In this document: piece after piece, positions 9,907-22,700 of the stretch
Numbering within the stretch: the first letter of the stretch is position 1
Layout: the number at the start of each line of letters is the position of its first letter
From: Halichondria panicea
Lineage: Eukaryota > Porifera > Demospongiae > Suberitida > Halichondriidae
NCBI RefSeq assembly: GCF_963675165.1
Contig: NC_087378.1
Span: forward strand, 5,823,205 to 5,887,204
Reading direction: 5' to 3'
DNA length: 64,000 bases
Made by a program: the position numbers and the translations under genes
Notes under the pieces: model-generated
The model's database searches: none
The model's input: the letters and a program-made list of their open reading frames with translations, nothing else
What the model was told of the DNA's origin: nothing

Positions 9907-12452
9907 ATGGCGGTTCCTCGTGTGTTGGTGTATGGGGGTAAAGGTGCCCTGGGCTCTGCTGTAGTGAACATGTTCAAGACAAAGAATTGGGTGACTTTAA
10001 ACTGCATGTGTTTGCATGCAGCCATATATAAATTACACCCACCATCTTATACTAATGTATAAAGCATCACTTGGACATTTCCCATTATGATATCACCATT
10101 TTTGTGCATACCAGTAGTACAACAGCATACTCATTCTTTCCATGCTGCATGCACACATGTGTAGTGGGTGTGCTCTGTGGACCTGTTTGAGTGTGAGGCT
10201 GCTGATTGCAACGTCACCCTCACTCCAACTGACAGCTGGACCAGCCAAGCAGAGGAGGTGATGTAGTTAGAGCTATAAGTGTACGTGTACGTTGGTTAGG
10301 AGCATTGCTGCCTGCTTTCCAACCCACACCATGTAGCCTGACGTAGTGCATCTTGCACAAGGTGACACCAGAGGAGGCTGGAACCACTTGACCTTAGCTA
10401 ATTAAGATCACTAATTGGACACTTCTCTTGCCGACTACTTTAAGCTTATATCTGTAAGTTTAAAAGGTTATTTTTCAGGGGGGGGTCAAATTTTATTTTT
10501 GCCAATATTGCTCAGAAGCAGAGATACAAGTCTCAAAGCCAGGACCTCGAGAACAAGCCGCTCATGATATCGAGGCTAGTACAAGAGCAAGACTTTTGAT
10601 TGTATCTCTGCTTCTGAGCAAAATTGGCGAAAATAAAATTTGCCCCCCCTGCAAAATAAACTTACAGACACTAAAACTAGGCTTGAAGTAGTCTGCAAGA
10701 GAAGTTTGGAGAAATCCAATTAGTGACCTTAATTAGCTACAGTCAAGTGGTTCCAGCCTCCTCTGAGGTGACACATTACTGTAGTCGGCCCACTTAAAAT
10801 AAATGCGCAAGAGGCACATATCTCTTTTTTGTTTTGTGAGGTATCCTTTAGTATTATTTTGTCGATTGCTACTGATTTAATTGCAGGTTTCTAGCAAAGT
10901 TGATGGTGCACTAGGTGACAGTAAAGTGGATGCCATTGTGTGTGTAGCTGGAGGATGGGCAGGTGGTAATGCTGCTTCCAACGGTGGGGTCACTTGTAGA
11001 CTGACTACTCATGAGATGATGCACTGTATTATTGTGTAGAGTATGTGAAGAACTGCGATCTGATGTGGAAACAGAGTGTGTGGACATCTGTGCTTGCGTC
11101 ACAGATTGCTGCTAAGCATCTCAACAGGTGCAGATACGTACACAGTGTAAGGAACTGGGTGTAGATCTCAACTGGGGCTTACAACAATATTGTGTACTCC
11201 TAATTCTCCAATTTACATACCGGATATAGCGCCAAATTTGGTTGCAAATGATTGCTGTGTGAAGGGGCTATCCTGAAAAAATCCGCTGTTGTAAATTTAG
11301 AATCTGTCTGAAGCTTGTTTCAGGCAGGCTGTGGGTAATGGGACTTTTATATATATGCACTGTCATTTTTCACTGCTGCAGTGGAGGTTTCCTGCTACTG
11401 ACTGGCGCCAAAGCTGGTCTGGAAGGAACACCTGGTGAGTGGGATCTCATACCTGTGTCCTCGCACTTCATTGTCGTAAATGTCAAGTTCGTTCAACAAG
11501 CATGTAGAAATTATTTTGGCTGTAGTCAGGCATATGTCCATGCAGGGATGATCGGATACGGGATGGCAAAGGCAGCTGTTCACCAGCTGGTGGCGAGTCT
11601 CTCTCAACCAAAGAGTGGAATGCCAGAGAATAGCTCTGTCGTTGCAATCCTACCGTGAGTATTACAGGTTAAAATAATTATATGCAATCGTGCAGTTTGA
11701 AACTAGAGCACTGAAATGCTAACCCTCGGCTGTTGACATGAATAATATAGATCCTAGAGGAGAGTATTACGATAAATGCCTTAGTATGTACACATGCATG
11801 AGCATGGTAGCTGGCTAGAGGCATGCCATGAAACATGCACTCTGGACTATGATCACTGAAAAGTCAGTCAGCAAAGAAGACTGGAGTCTTAGAATAGTTA
11901 TGGCTCCTGGTATGCTATTCTATATACATTGTAGCTTTCTACTTGTGACCCTTTGTTCCTGGTAATACATACCTCGAATAAAGGCCGCGTGTAACTAGCT
12001 AGCCATGTAGCCAACGTGCAAGTTTAATAGCTTTTGCTTTAAATCAAAATCTGCCTGCAGCGCTATGGAATCCAGGTAAGCAGACTCAGAAAGTACAAAA
12101 AGAGAAACGAACCAACTACTATAACTCGAGGCCGCTCACGCACCTGGTTAGTGAGAATCTTTCGTCTCATTTCAACCCATGCCTTTTATAGCTATGCATG
12201 CAGCATTCAATTAACATCCACGCAATGTATACAATTATATTTGGGAATCGATCCACATGCAGAGTGACCCTGAACACCCCTGCAAATCGCAAAGCGATGC
12301 CAAATGCTGACTTTGCTCAGTGGACACCTCTGGACGAGTTGGCCAGTCGGCTTGTCAGCTGGAGCGCTGGCGAGGATAGACCCCCTCCCTCCACCAATCT
12401 CCTGCAGGTGGTCACAGTGGACGGGGTTACCACCTACACCCCCGTCAACTGA
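9907..12452 (+). CDS. QDPR: Quinoid dihydropteridine reductase
   Basis: A cytosolic NADH-dependent short-chain dehydrogenase that regenerates tetrahydrobiopterin for aromatic amino acid hydroxylases. Seven exons: 9907-9990, 10165-10257, 10887-10983, 11040-11127, 11382-11434, 11546-11654, 12263-12452. They join in phase to 237 residues (human about 244). The N-terminal Rossmann loop is [12 protein letters not shown]. Family motifs [25 protein letters not shown] and the catalytic YGMAK (Tyr-x-x-x-Lys) are all present, and the C-terminus [17 protein letters not shown] matches the family. The ATG is the first in frame and lies right after the shared promoter. A hAT-like element sits in intron 2 without touching exons. 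Identity is very secure. Confidence 0.95.
10369..10765. mobile_element. 397-bp hAT-like foldback element in QDPR intron 2
   Basis: Long inverted ends begin CAGAGGAGGCTGGAACCACT and end with the inverse. The match continues inward through AGAAGCAGAGATACAA/TTGTATCTCTGCTTCT. AGGTGACAC flanks both sides (10360-10368, 10766-10774). The CAGAGG end and 8-9 bp duplication suggest a hAT-type MITE. No transposase. Confidence 0.8.
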
Positions 12453-12708
12453 TTGACTACTGGACTATAGATGTACTAAGAGTATAATTATATACATACT
12501 GCTATAAACTTGTCTAGCTCTGTTCTCATACTGATACATGCAGTGTACATACATACATTTATCTGTCCCTATTATATAATTATATACCGAGTATTGAAAC
12601 TCACTTTTTGTTTAAAAAATCATTGCACATTTGTCAATCATATATGCACATGCATGACTGTATATACACCAACACCTGCATGTGTTGATTTATAGAGCTA
12701 GGACACAA
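12453..12708. other. Intergenic gap between convergent 3' ends
   Basis: A 256-bp AT-rich gap between the stop codons of QDPR and the unrecognised membrane protein. It must hold both 3' UTRs. No other feature seen. Confidence 0.5.
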
Positions 12709-15700
12709 TTATAAAACAAGCAGTGAACGGTCGATGGTGGTGGAAGTTCTATACATTTTGAGTCCGAGGAACAGTCCGATACATATTGCCACGATGATGA
12801 GAGTGCACCATATGGGGTGTACGGACCAATAGAGTGAGAATATCTGCAAAGTGAAACAAATTCGACCAATTCCACTGTGTACCGGTATAGTATATAATAT
12901 ACATGCACTAATTATGTTTACAGTCAGACCTAGTCTCGCAAGCCACGCCCCTTCACTCAAAGAAGGGTCGATCTGGCAATAATGTGCAGGTGGAGTTGCC
13001 CAGTTAAGTACTCACTCTGCTGCTTAGCTAATATGACATCATGTGGGTGTGTTTTATGGTATGAGTGGGTTGATAATGACCTTTTACAAATCTACAATCT
13101 GATTGGAAGTGCCAAGATCCTGGCGCAGGGGACAACTCCATACTGTTGCCAGACACTTCTTCAAGTGAAGGGGTGTGGCTTGTGCGACTAATTCAGGCAA
13201 TGCATGAGTATAATAGGAGGATTTAAGGTGTACAGTGGTACCGCTTTACGGCCACCTCAGATGAATGACCATAATCTAATTAGGTCCAGTGTTGGAGGTT
13301 CTAGTGGCCCCCTAGACAACGAGTCCTAGGATCCAATGCATGACTCAAAACAAGATTCAGTGACCCCCAGCAAAGAACACACAATGATGATTGTGTATGC
13401 ACAAATGTATTAGTCAGTTATTGTTGTCAGTTGCGCTTCAACAAGATCGAAAATGCTAACACATCAATAAAGAAAAGGGGCGGGGCGGGGCTTAAGGCCT
13501 GTTTTCACCACCCTACGCTCACCTGTGACAGAAGCTCCACCTCGTGTACATGCTCAGAACTACCACCGGCAATGTACACTGTCTTGTGACCACTCACACG
13601 GCATCTATATAGAGAGAAAAAATGAAGTTCTTGTTCCCAATTTCACTCTCAAACAGCTACCAAAAGGAATACAGTCACTAGACTAGCTTATATGGTTTGT
13701 CTAATCTTGGTTTAATTTTCTACAGGTATATAGTCCGTACACGGTGAGCTACATGTAGGTCAAAGTAGTTAAATTAGAAGCAGGATTTTTTTAGACATCA
13801 ACCAATCAGTTGCATGCAAAAAGCGTATCTTTGCAGTAACCCTGCTCACCTTGAAAGAAGTTCCAGGCTGAGTGAGGAGGCGTCCTGTGATACGTGTGAG
13901 CAGGCCTTCAGCCACACCGCCCGGCTGAGAGAGAAAGATGTAGCATTCTCACCACCAGAGAGAGACAGGGTGAGGGGAAATGAGAGGATACCAAGAAGAA
14001 TGTGTGACTGTGTGTGGGTGTGAGGGTCAGGGTAAGTGTTTCACTGTGATTGTGTATATTAACATGAAGCAATAGTAGAGTCAGCGAATGACACCCACAA
14101 AAAGGTATAAGTGCATAGCCCAAAATTGAAGAATACAGTCAATGAAACTGAAGATCCCAACTATGTGTGTGTATATAAGTATACACGTGTGTTATTGTGC
14201 AAGCAAGCATTGAACAATTAAATGTTATCTAAGTACCCCTTACAACACTTAGATAACACTTACTGTGTCTGTGTGCTTGGCTAGTGCCATGTCACACTCT
14301 TTCTTCACCACTGGGATCACTAGCTGAGGAAGGAGCTCTGAAATGGACACGGATGTGTCAGCAACCACCTGTACATACAGCAGCCAAAATAGAAACACTG
14401 CATTGAGTAACATATAATTTTGTGATACATTCAGACATAACATCTTTATGTTAATAGAGTAAACCACCGATTATCGAACACGTGCTATTTTTGAACGCTT
14501 GTTCTCAAAGACAGTGGCTCAGAGCACTAAGCTGATAGTACCTAGGTATAGACAAGGTAAGGCTCTATTCAAGTCCAAACTCACGGCCAACAAAAAGCTT
14601 CTTCGGCGGAGTGACAGGGCCAAATACTCAACTATTGGAACAGATTTGTAGCCATGACATAATGTAGTGTAGCCATGACATAATACTGCAACTTTAGGAA
14701 AAAAATGGAGATTATGAATAAAAAGGTATTAATCGTTCGGATTTTGATGGCAATACTGGATACAGCTCTGGTTTCGAGGTCTGACTCCAAACCATTAGAC
14801 AATGGTGGCCTCTTGAAAAAGTCCAGTATTGCCATCAAAATCCGAATGACTATTGCCTTTTTCTTTATAATCTCCGGTGTAGCCATGACATAATACTGCA
14901 ACTTTCGGAAAAAAATGGAGATTATGAGTATTAATCATTCGGATTTTGATGGCAATACTGGACTTTTTCAAGAGGCCACCATTGTCTAACGGTTTGGAGT
15001 CAGACCTCGAAACCAGAGCTGTACATAATTTACTGGTTGTAGATTACGGTCATGCATTGTAGCTAGCTGCTTAGAGCCTTCTGTCGATACGAGAGAGAGA
15101 GTTCGAAGAATCGTGGTTATGTTCGAACTAAATCTGTTCCAATAGTTAAGTATTTGGCCCTGTCACTCCGCCGAAGAAGCTTTTTGTTGGCCGTGAGTTT
15201 GGACTTGAATAGAGCCTTACCTTGTCTATACCTAGGTACTATCAGCTTAGTGCTCTGAGCTGCTGTCCTCGAGAACAAGCTTTCGAAAATAGCACGTGTT
15301 CGATAATCGGTTGTTTACTCTAGCAAGGTACACTGTGGCTACCAATTTTAAAAACATGCACATAACAGAAATTCAACAGTGTACTGTACGCCACTAACCG
15401 CCATGACAGTGAAGTGGGCCTTCTTAAAACCTTCTAACACACTGCTTGTGAAAGTGGACCGCCTTGTGATTTTCTCGACATGGTAACCTTTGATCTTGGC
15501 TGATTGGAGGTCAAACTTCACAGGCTCATAAACAGACAATAAAAACTCAGGCTCCAACTCGTGTTTTGATAAGGCTGGGTTTGGTGTGTGTGAATAATAC
15601 GATAAAAAGACTTATACACATGGATTTGAGAACATTACAAAGAATTCATTTGAGTCTCACATTAGTAGGATTTCAAGCTCCCAGGCTAAAGGGGGGGTCT

Positions 15701-16052
15701 CCAAAACAGAGGCTCAACTAATATCAAGGGTCAAGAGTTTGCTCACATGTGACTCACACTGAATGATATTCTGGCAAATTTGTTTGATGTTGTCCTGGTC
15801 AACATCGAGAACCACAACGGACACCTTGCGAAACTTTTGTGGGCGTGGCTCAACATGCATCAGCGAAGAGGGGGAAGAGTTGATCCACATCACAGCAGCA
15901 AAAATCACACACCCAAGGAAACTCTGCAAAAAGGAACACACTTACCCCAGCTGGTCAAAGTACAAGTAGCTAGCTAGGACCTGTTGCCACATACACACTG
16001 AGTAGATTACTTTTAAGCTCACCAATAATGCAACCAGTAGCCTGGACCTCAT
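12709..16052 (-). CDS. Unrecognised two-transmembrane protein
   Basis: I do not recognise this protein. The proposed start at 16052 gives MRSRLLVALL, joined in phase to SFLGCVIFAAVMWINSS: an N-terminal signal anchor. Exons: 16052-16023, 15923-15758, 15574-15399, 14368-14264, 13924-13850, 13604-13523, 12843-12709. The middle part (VVVLDVDQDNIKQICQNI, EKITRRSTFTSSVLEGF, ELLPQLVIPVVKKECDMAL) looks like a folded soluble domain of about 200 residues. The last exon encodes a second membrane helix (WCTLIIVAICIGLFLGLK) and a short tail. The topology resembles ER proteins anchored at both ends. Phases agree through 13850, but the 13604-13523 exon then needs a two-base carry-over that is not there, so a microexon is missed or the gene carries a frameshift. 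Confidence 0.6.
14457..15320. mobile_element. 864-bp Tc1/mariner-like foldback element with TA duplications
   Basis: Terminal inverted repeats of about 190 bp start GAGTAAACCACCGATTATCG and end with the inverse ATAATCGGTTGTTTACTC. TA flanks both sides (14455-14456, 15321-15322), the Tc1/mariner target. The centre (14650-15025) is itself a second foldback built on TAGCCATGACATAATACTGC and GTCCAGTATTGCCATCAAAA. No transposase. It lies in an intron of the unrecognised membrane gene. Confidence 0.85.
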
Positions 16053-16778
16053 GAATCATAACAGCCCTGAGTATCTTCTTCGTTCCACAGTCCTAGTACA
16101 AGCAAACACTCAGATCAGAGAGCTAGAGACAGTACAGAGGTAGCCTCGATCCCAGCCCCTCTAGTGAGAGGGGCTGGGATCGAGGCTAGTACAGAGGGAT
16201 CAAGAACATGTGTTTTGTGGTTGACCCTTCTGGAGCTGAATTTCAAAAGGGGGCGTATCTCAGCATAATTATTGTGAGTTGCATGCTGTCCGTTTCTAAT
16301 TCTGGCCCCCTTGTCCTAGTCTATAGATCCTTGGACTAAGTTTCAACCACAGAGGCAGACAATCACAATCTACAGGTAAGGTATAACTATGCTCTGTAGA
16401 CACAATGATCACATTGTCTAGTATCTGTAGTGGGAGTGCTTGTGCCTTATTGAGTTAGTCACACATGATTGCCACTACCATATGAGTATACCCACAATCA
16501 TGCACAATTCATTCTGTGTGTTTACTGACCCTATATATCATAATAAAAGTACCTATTTGTATATTGCACGCTCCAAATTTGCGTTAGTGCCTTGATTAAC
16601 AGACCATGAGTTTCAATTCGTAGCTATACAAGCCTCTATTAATTGCTTGTGCTCTATAGCTTGCACTTGTGTGACTGAATAGTGTAGACCTACATGAAGA
16701 CTCTACTGTGTGAGGTACTAGCTATACGCTCTAAATTATATGCAGAGACCATTCTGCTTGCCGTTGTTGATATCTGAA
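16053..16778. promoter_or_regulatory. Divergent intergenic region, membrane gene and RIM-BP
   Basis: 726 bp between start codons pointing away from each other; it should hold the 5' ends of both genes. A 48-bp perfect palindrome with a 9-bp target duplication is inserted at 16141-16188. No clear TATA box. Confidence 0.5.
16141..16188. mobile_element. 48-bp palindromic micro-element with 9-bp target duplication
   Basis: Two perfect 22-bp arms beginning TAGCCTCGATCCCAGCCCCT surround a four-base loop AGTG. GTACAGAGG flanks both sides (16132-16140, 16189-16197). The terminal TAGCCTC/GAGGCTA and the 9-bp duplication match the 705-1847 insertion, so this looks like a minimal member of that family. 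Confidence 0.8.
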
Positions 16779-19700
16779 ATGTCTGAGGTGGAGCTGAAGT
16801 CACGTGTGGTCCAACTGGAGACAGAGTTGGAACAGGAGAGAGCCAAGTCTAAACAGCTGCAGAATGAAAAGGTCACAGAGCTCGAAGCCATTCAAGAAGC
16901 AGCTAGGAGGCATATAGAAGAGTTGAAAAGAAGTTTTGAAGATGAAAAACAGGATCAGGTAAGAATAAATATCGCTTATATAAGGCCAGGAGTTGATACC
17001 GAGCATTGGTAATCTAAGGGAGTGGAACAATCTGTACCATTCCTTGTAAATAACCTGAATGACCCACATGGACAGTGTAATAACTATCCTCTTGCTTAGT
17101 CTGCCCGCGAGAAGAAGGGGAGGTCAAGCGTGACAGCAAAGTTCAAACAAGAGCTTCGACAACAGGTGAACACACTGAAAGTCTGAGCATAGGCCATCTG
17201 TATGATAGAACCTCTCTAATCCAAGCCTCTTAATTGTGGCATATTTAGTCTTAATTATTACTGTTACTGTGTATATGCACTGTTAGTAACTACAACTGTC
17301 GGTGAATTGTATATCATAGTACTTTCACTATAAGCAATTCTATTATACATGTATACGTGTACCCACACCATTAGGTTGAGCAAGAGCTGATTACATCATA
17401 CACCATTGAGCGTAAAAAGATAACACAGGACTTCGACTCCCAATTTAAGTCAGCAGCTGAGGAGATTTCTCGTCTCAAAGCCACCCTCAAGAACAAGGAC
17501 ACTCTCTTGCAGGAGAAAGAGAAGGAACTTCGTACCAGTGTTGAGAGAACAGGACGCTCGGAAAGAAAGGCTAGCAAGCAACATGTGAGTAGTGTTGTGA
17601 GAGACACCCACACATTTCTTACCTGATTTTATTCACAACCCACAACCCTGTTTGTACTTTCATTTCAACACTTACAATTGCCATACTTTGTGCATAGATT
17701 GATGAAGTGGAAAACCATCGCCGCCAAATGCAATCTAAGGAAAAGGAACTGTCTCAACTTGCTGAGAAGCTCTCTCGTACAATGGTGAGAGGCCAGTGTT
17801 CTCCTTAGTGTACATGTATGTGCAAGCAATGCCTTCCTCAATTTCATAATTTTAGGCTGACAAAGACAAACTTGTCGAAGATATGAAGCGACTGAAAGAG
17901 CCTGATATGTGGGGGCATAGGTCGACCACACCTACCTCTCCCTCGCTCTCCCCAAGTGCTAGCGTTGAGGAGCTATCCGCTGTAAGTAATACACATGTGT
18001 GGCTGCTGATAACATTGTCGTCTTTGCAGGTGTCAAAGCAGGTGAGCAGACGAGAGAGAGACATGGTGATACGAAACAGTGAGCTCAGCTTTAGAGTACG
18101 CACTCTTGAGGGTTACGTGTCAGACTTTAGGGGAGAGAATGCCGATCTGGTGAGATTGCATGTGTTGTATGTTGGCGGCGTGCACTAGTTTATTACATGA
18201 TGCTTTGTGTATTGTGGTGTTTTGTGCTCTCCGTTCAATTTCATTCGTGTACTGAGAAAAGTCCAACTAATTTCTCCCCTGGCACTAGCTCATTGCTATA
18301 ATTGTCATAGAATTATTTGTTGAGTTACTGTAATGATTTAGCTGTAAAATGCAGCTAAGTTCACCAATTTACGTAGGTATAAAAAATAATGTTATAATTA
18401 TAGGTAGATCAAGGAATTCTTCTCTCAATTAAAGGTATAATAATTCTCCCATTTAACAGAAACAAAAGCTGTCTGAGAGCCGCTCTCAGCTGACACCTCT
18501 CAAGGAGCATAACAATAGGCTCAATGTTCGTATCAACGATCTAAACGTCTCCATGCGTTCCAGAGAGAAGAAGGTTATCTCTCTCTCCCAAGAGATTGTG
18601 GAGCTGAAGTCGGCCAAGCAGCAGCTGGAGGAGGACTTAACAAGACAGCGCAAGTCTCTCCAACAGCAATTGACAAGGTGTACTACGTTCAGAAATGAGG
18701 TACAGAAACTAAATGGCAAGAATCAGTCACTTACAGACACTAACACAGTGAGTTTGTTGATTATTGTACATGGTACGTAGCTTACTGCCATATAGGATGA
18801 AATCTGCATTTTAAGCTAAGTATGCCAACAGACTACTTAGTGTGTAAACAAACAAACACTAATATCTGTGTCATGAGGTTTTCTCCTTTGAATTTGTTCT
18901 CTGTAGTAGTATTGCTTGCCACCGGTAAGACACAGAATGCATTCTCTTAGGCTCATGCAGCCAATTCTAAAAAATCCAATTCCTTATTAACTAGACCAGA
19001 AATTGACAGTGGAACTTTTGATTCAGCTGCGTATGCAGCTGCCATTATGTGTGTGGAACGTTTGCATGGTATGTGTTCAAATTATCCTTTGCACACGTGC
19101 AGCACTCGTTATTGAGGGAATGCTTTAGCTGTGCTTAATGATGGCAACTGCTTAGTCTAGTGTCAATTGCAATTAGTATGCAGGTGGATCTACTGTTCAA
19201 TTTTTGGTTTCTATATTTTACAGCTGCATCTGGCCGACTAAATAGTTATGCTGTACAGACATCTCAAAGTATAGGCCAAAAAGTAAATCCGACTGCCTTG
19301 GCATCACAGACACGCCTTTCTATAAATCAAAAAAGTAGCAACTGCTGTGTGTTTTTAGGTCCTAAAACTTCGTGCATTGAGTTGGCGCTTAATTTATTAT
19401 ATAAAGGCGCTGTATATCAAGTATGTACACGGTAACCACAATTATCCCTTTGAGTATACATGCGGTGTGTCTCTACAGCATCATTTATTACCGAAGCGTA
19501 ATGACTTAAAATTTGTAACTATGCATGCAACATAAATCTCCCTCCCTTCAGCGGTTGCTACTGGCAGTGGACAGACTGGAATCAGATAATAGTGGGCTAG
19601 AACAGCAAATGCGGAGTTTCATGCTCGCGTCCCCCACCCCCCTTTCCCCGCCCCCGTCCACTCTGGATGATGATGAAACTTGCTCAGTGAGCTCTGGCTC

Positions 19701-22700
19701 CAGCTCAATGCACATCCTCGAGGACAGGATCAGTCAAATGGAGTTTGACAAGGATGAGACTGAAATACAGCTGGAAGAATTCAGGGACAAATACGAAGGG
19801 ATGAAAGTATGAATTAGTAATGGACGCTGAGATCATTCTCTGAATGATTAAGACGTGTATCAATCGTATGAAAATTTATAAATAGATTACGTCGTGATTA
19901 GTTAATGTGTTACATGTACACGTGTAGTGTAATGTATATTATAGGCATACATTGTATAATGTGCTGACCCCAATATTCGTCAAAAATTGGTACCTTACCA
20001 CAGCTTGAATACTCCAGCCTGCGTAGCAAGTACAAGGCTCTCCGTACCACTTACGAAACTGCACAGCAAAAAATGCGTGAACTTCAGGCCAGCTATAGGG
20101 AGGAATTAAGCAGAACTGAACGCTTTGAGAAAGAGCGCCTACATTTAGAGGGTGAGCTTGACATGCTCCGACGAGCATCTCAAGACGAGAGTTTATATGA
20201 TCAAGACCGACAAGTGGTCACCATGGAGTCTCTGCAATTGAAGGTAGACGAGTTGCAGGCACAAGTTGATGAGCTGGAAGAGTTTGTTTGTGATCAGGAT
20301 ATTGTGAGTTGCTCCCCAGTACTGTAGCGTGAGTAGAACCTCTGAGTAATATTATTGTAACTTGTGAATTCATGAGCTTAAATGTGGAGTCCCTAGCTGG
20401 GGGCGGGTCTTCAATCAAATGGGATTCCACTCGTGACTGTGGACTACCATAGTAGTAGTCTCATGAATCAGCCACCCTTCCTAGGGGAGAGACCGTCTGA
20501 GCACTTTAGTCCAGAGGTCATTGCACAATAGAATGTTAATTATCATTACGTCAGCAGTGGCAGATCTAGAAAAAGTAGTAGGTAGGTGCTGAGCAAGAGA
20601 AGTAAGGAGCATCCCACGCGGTAGCGCGCAAAAATCTAGGGTTACGTCCCCTTTTGACGTCATTTCTGGTGGGTACGGTATCAATATAATTTGTTTATTG
20701 TGTGGTTTGCATTGCAGAGGTTTAATACTTGCACTCCGTACTTACTTGTCAAGTGTAGTCTGCACTCAGTGCAGCTAGTTAAGCTCTTTTAAAAGACACG
20801 ACTGTAATAGATAGGTCTACAGCTACTCAGCTAGCTAGTACCAAGTCTGAGAGTGACTTCCACAGCCAATGAGTGATACACAAAGATAATTATTTGTCCA
20901 GGGTCAGGGGTGCTTGAGCACCCTCTGCTACCTGCTAGATCCGCCCCTGGTCAGTGTCATAAACCAGAAGAATGCAACGCATGCAAAGGTCAACCGCGAA
21001 CGCTTGACTAGCAGCTGTGAACTTTTGTTTGGTTTGCTCCAAAAATGTTGCTAAAGGGAAAGGGTTGCACAGGCCTAGTGCAGTCAACTCAACTCAATCT
21101 ACTATAGCTCCTTGACTGGCTAACAGTAGCCATAGTTAGGCTGACTATAGCGCCAGCTATAAATGCGTTGTACTGTATAGAATGCATATGCTTCTTATCA
21201 TTGACTTTATTTATTGTCAATACCTAAGCTTCACAGAAACCGGGCGACGCCCCAACTGAAAAAAGTTCAGGCGGTCTCTCCTCTAGGAAGGGCAGCTGAT
21301 TCATGAGAATGGCTAAACTTTTTGAATTTAGATTGTAAGATGTTAGTTGAACACTACTATTATAACCGTTCGACCCTGCCAGGACTCGAACCTGGAATCC
21401 CCTGACTCGTAGTCAGATGCCTTCCTTATCCATTGGGCCACAGGGCCATGCACTTTGTGGTTATTTTAAATGGTTATCAAATTGATAATGACTCATAGAA
21501 AACATAGACAAAAATGGGTATATGCTTATACCCCTTTGCTTGCCATTGCTTAAACGGGTGCCCTGTATTGCGTCCATCAGAAATGTCGGAGAGCACACAA
21601 AGTTACTAATATCGAGGCATAGTAATTTTAATTAAAAACGTAAGTTTTCGCTCGCCCGAATGTATACGGGGGGATTCAAAGTGGCTGTGCCCCTCGCCTT
21701 GTTTTTGCCATTTTTAGCATTTAAACACCCCGGGACGTGATATGTCGGTCTTGCAGTTCCGCAAAGTCTGTTGAAAACATCGAAGATTTCCTGTGCATTA
21801 ATTATTATTTGCAGGATGAGGGGGGGGGGTTCACAAGAGTATTGGATAGGGCTGGGCTGGGTGGGAGAAATATGCACAGGAATCAGCGAGAATTATTCGG
21901 CAGATAATCAGTTAAATAAATCATGCAGCAGGGCGAAATTTTTGAGCGTGGCCTCTAAACAATGAAGGTTTTGCGCTATAATTATGGTATATAAGGTTGG
22001 ACGCAAAAAAACGACCCTGCCAGGACTCGAACCTGGAATCCCCTGATTCGTAGTCAGATGCCTTATCCATTGGGCCACAGGGCCACATACATCCCTGCTT
22101 AGTGTGTGTAGAAATGTGACTTAATTACTAAATACCTAACTTCAACAGTTGAAAATACCGTGTACACGCATTATTACATGTACAATCAATCATGCAGATA
22201 TGGCTGAAGCAAGAAGAAGCTTGGGCTGCGGAAAAAGAGACTCACGTTTCAACGCTTGAGAAATTGCAAGAAGCTCATCGAATTTTAACTGAAGAAAAAG
22301 AGAGACTTGCTGCAACACTCGATCATTTGCAAGAGGCTTTTGCAAAAGAAAAAGATACACTGATATCAACAATTGAGCAATTAAAACAGGTTTCTCACAA
22401 GGACAACACTTCCGAATTAGAAGAGATGAACTCACAATTAACTAAGCAGTTGAATGAGGTTCTTCGAAAACAAGTATCTATGGAAGATGAAAACAACCAA
22501 CTTTCAGAAATGTTGGCAGCTAGAACCAGGGATTTAACCAATCACGAAGACAACGAGACAAGATTCAGTGAGGACTTGATTACGGCGACTGATAAAATTA
22601 CGTCACAAGAACATAACATTGCGCAACTGAGAGGAGAACTGGAAAATGCAGGCAGAACAAATCTTAAGCTAGAGAAAGACTTCGACAAAGTAAAATATGT

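Noticed and set aside
12709..16052. PIG-S-like GPI transamidase subunit
   Set aside because: The two-ended membrane topology is similar, but none of the family motifs I remember are present and the protein is about half the length.
21371..22084. tRNA-derived SINE
   Set aside because: The two tRNA-like units end cleanly at the acceptor stem, have no shared tail, and one has its own terminator.
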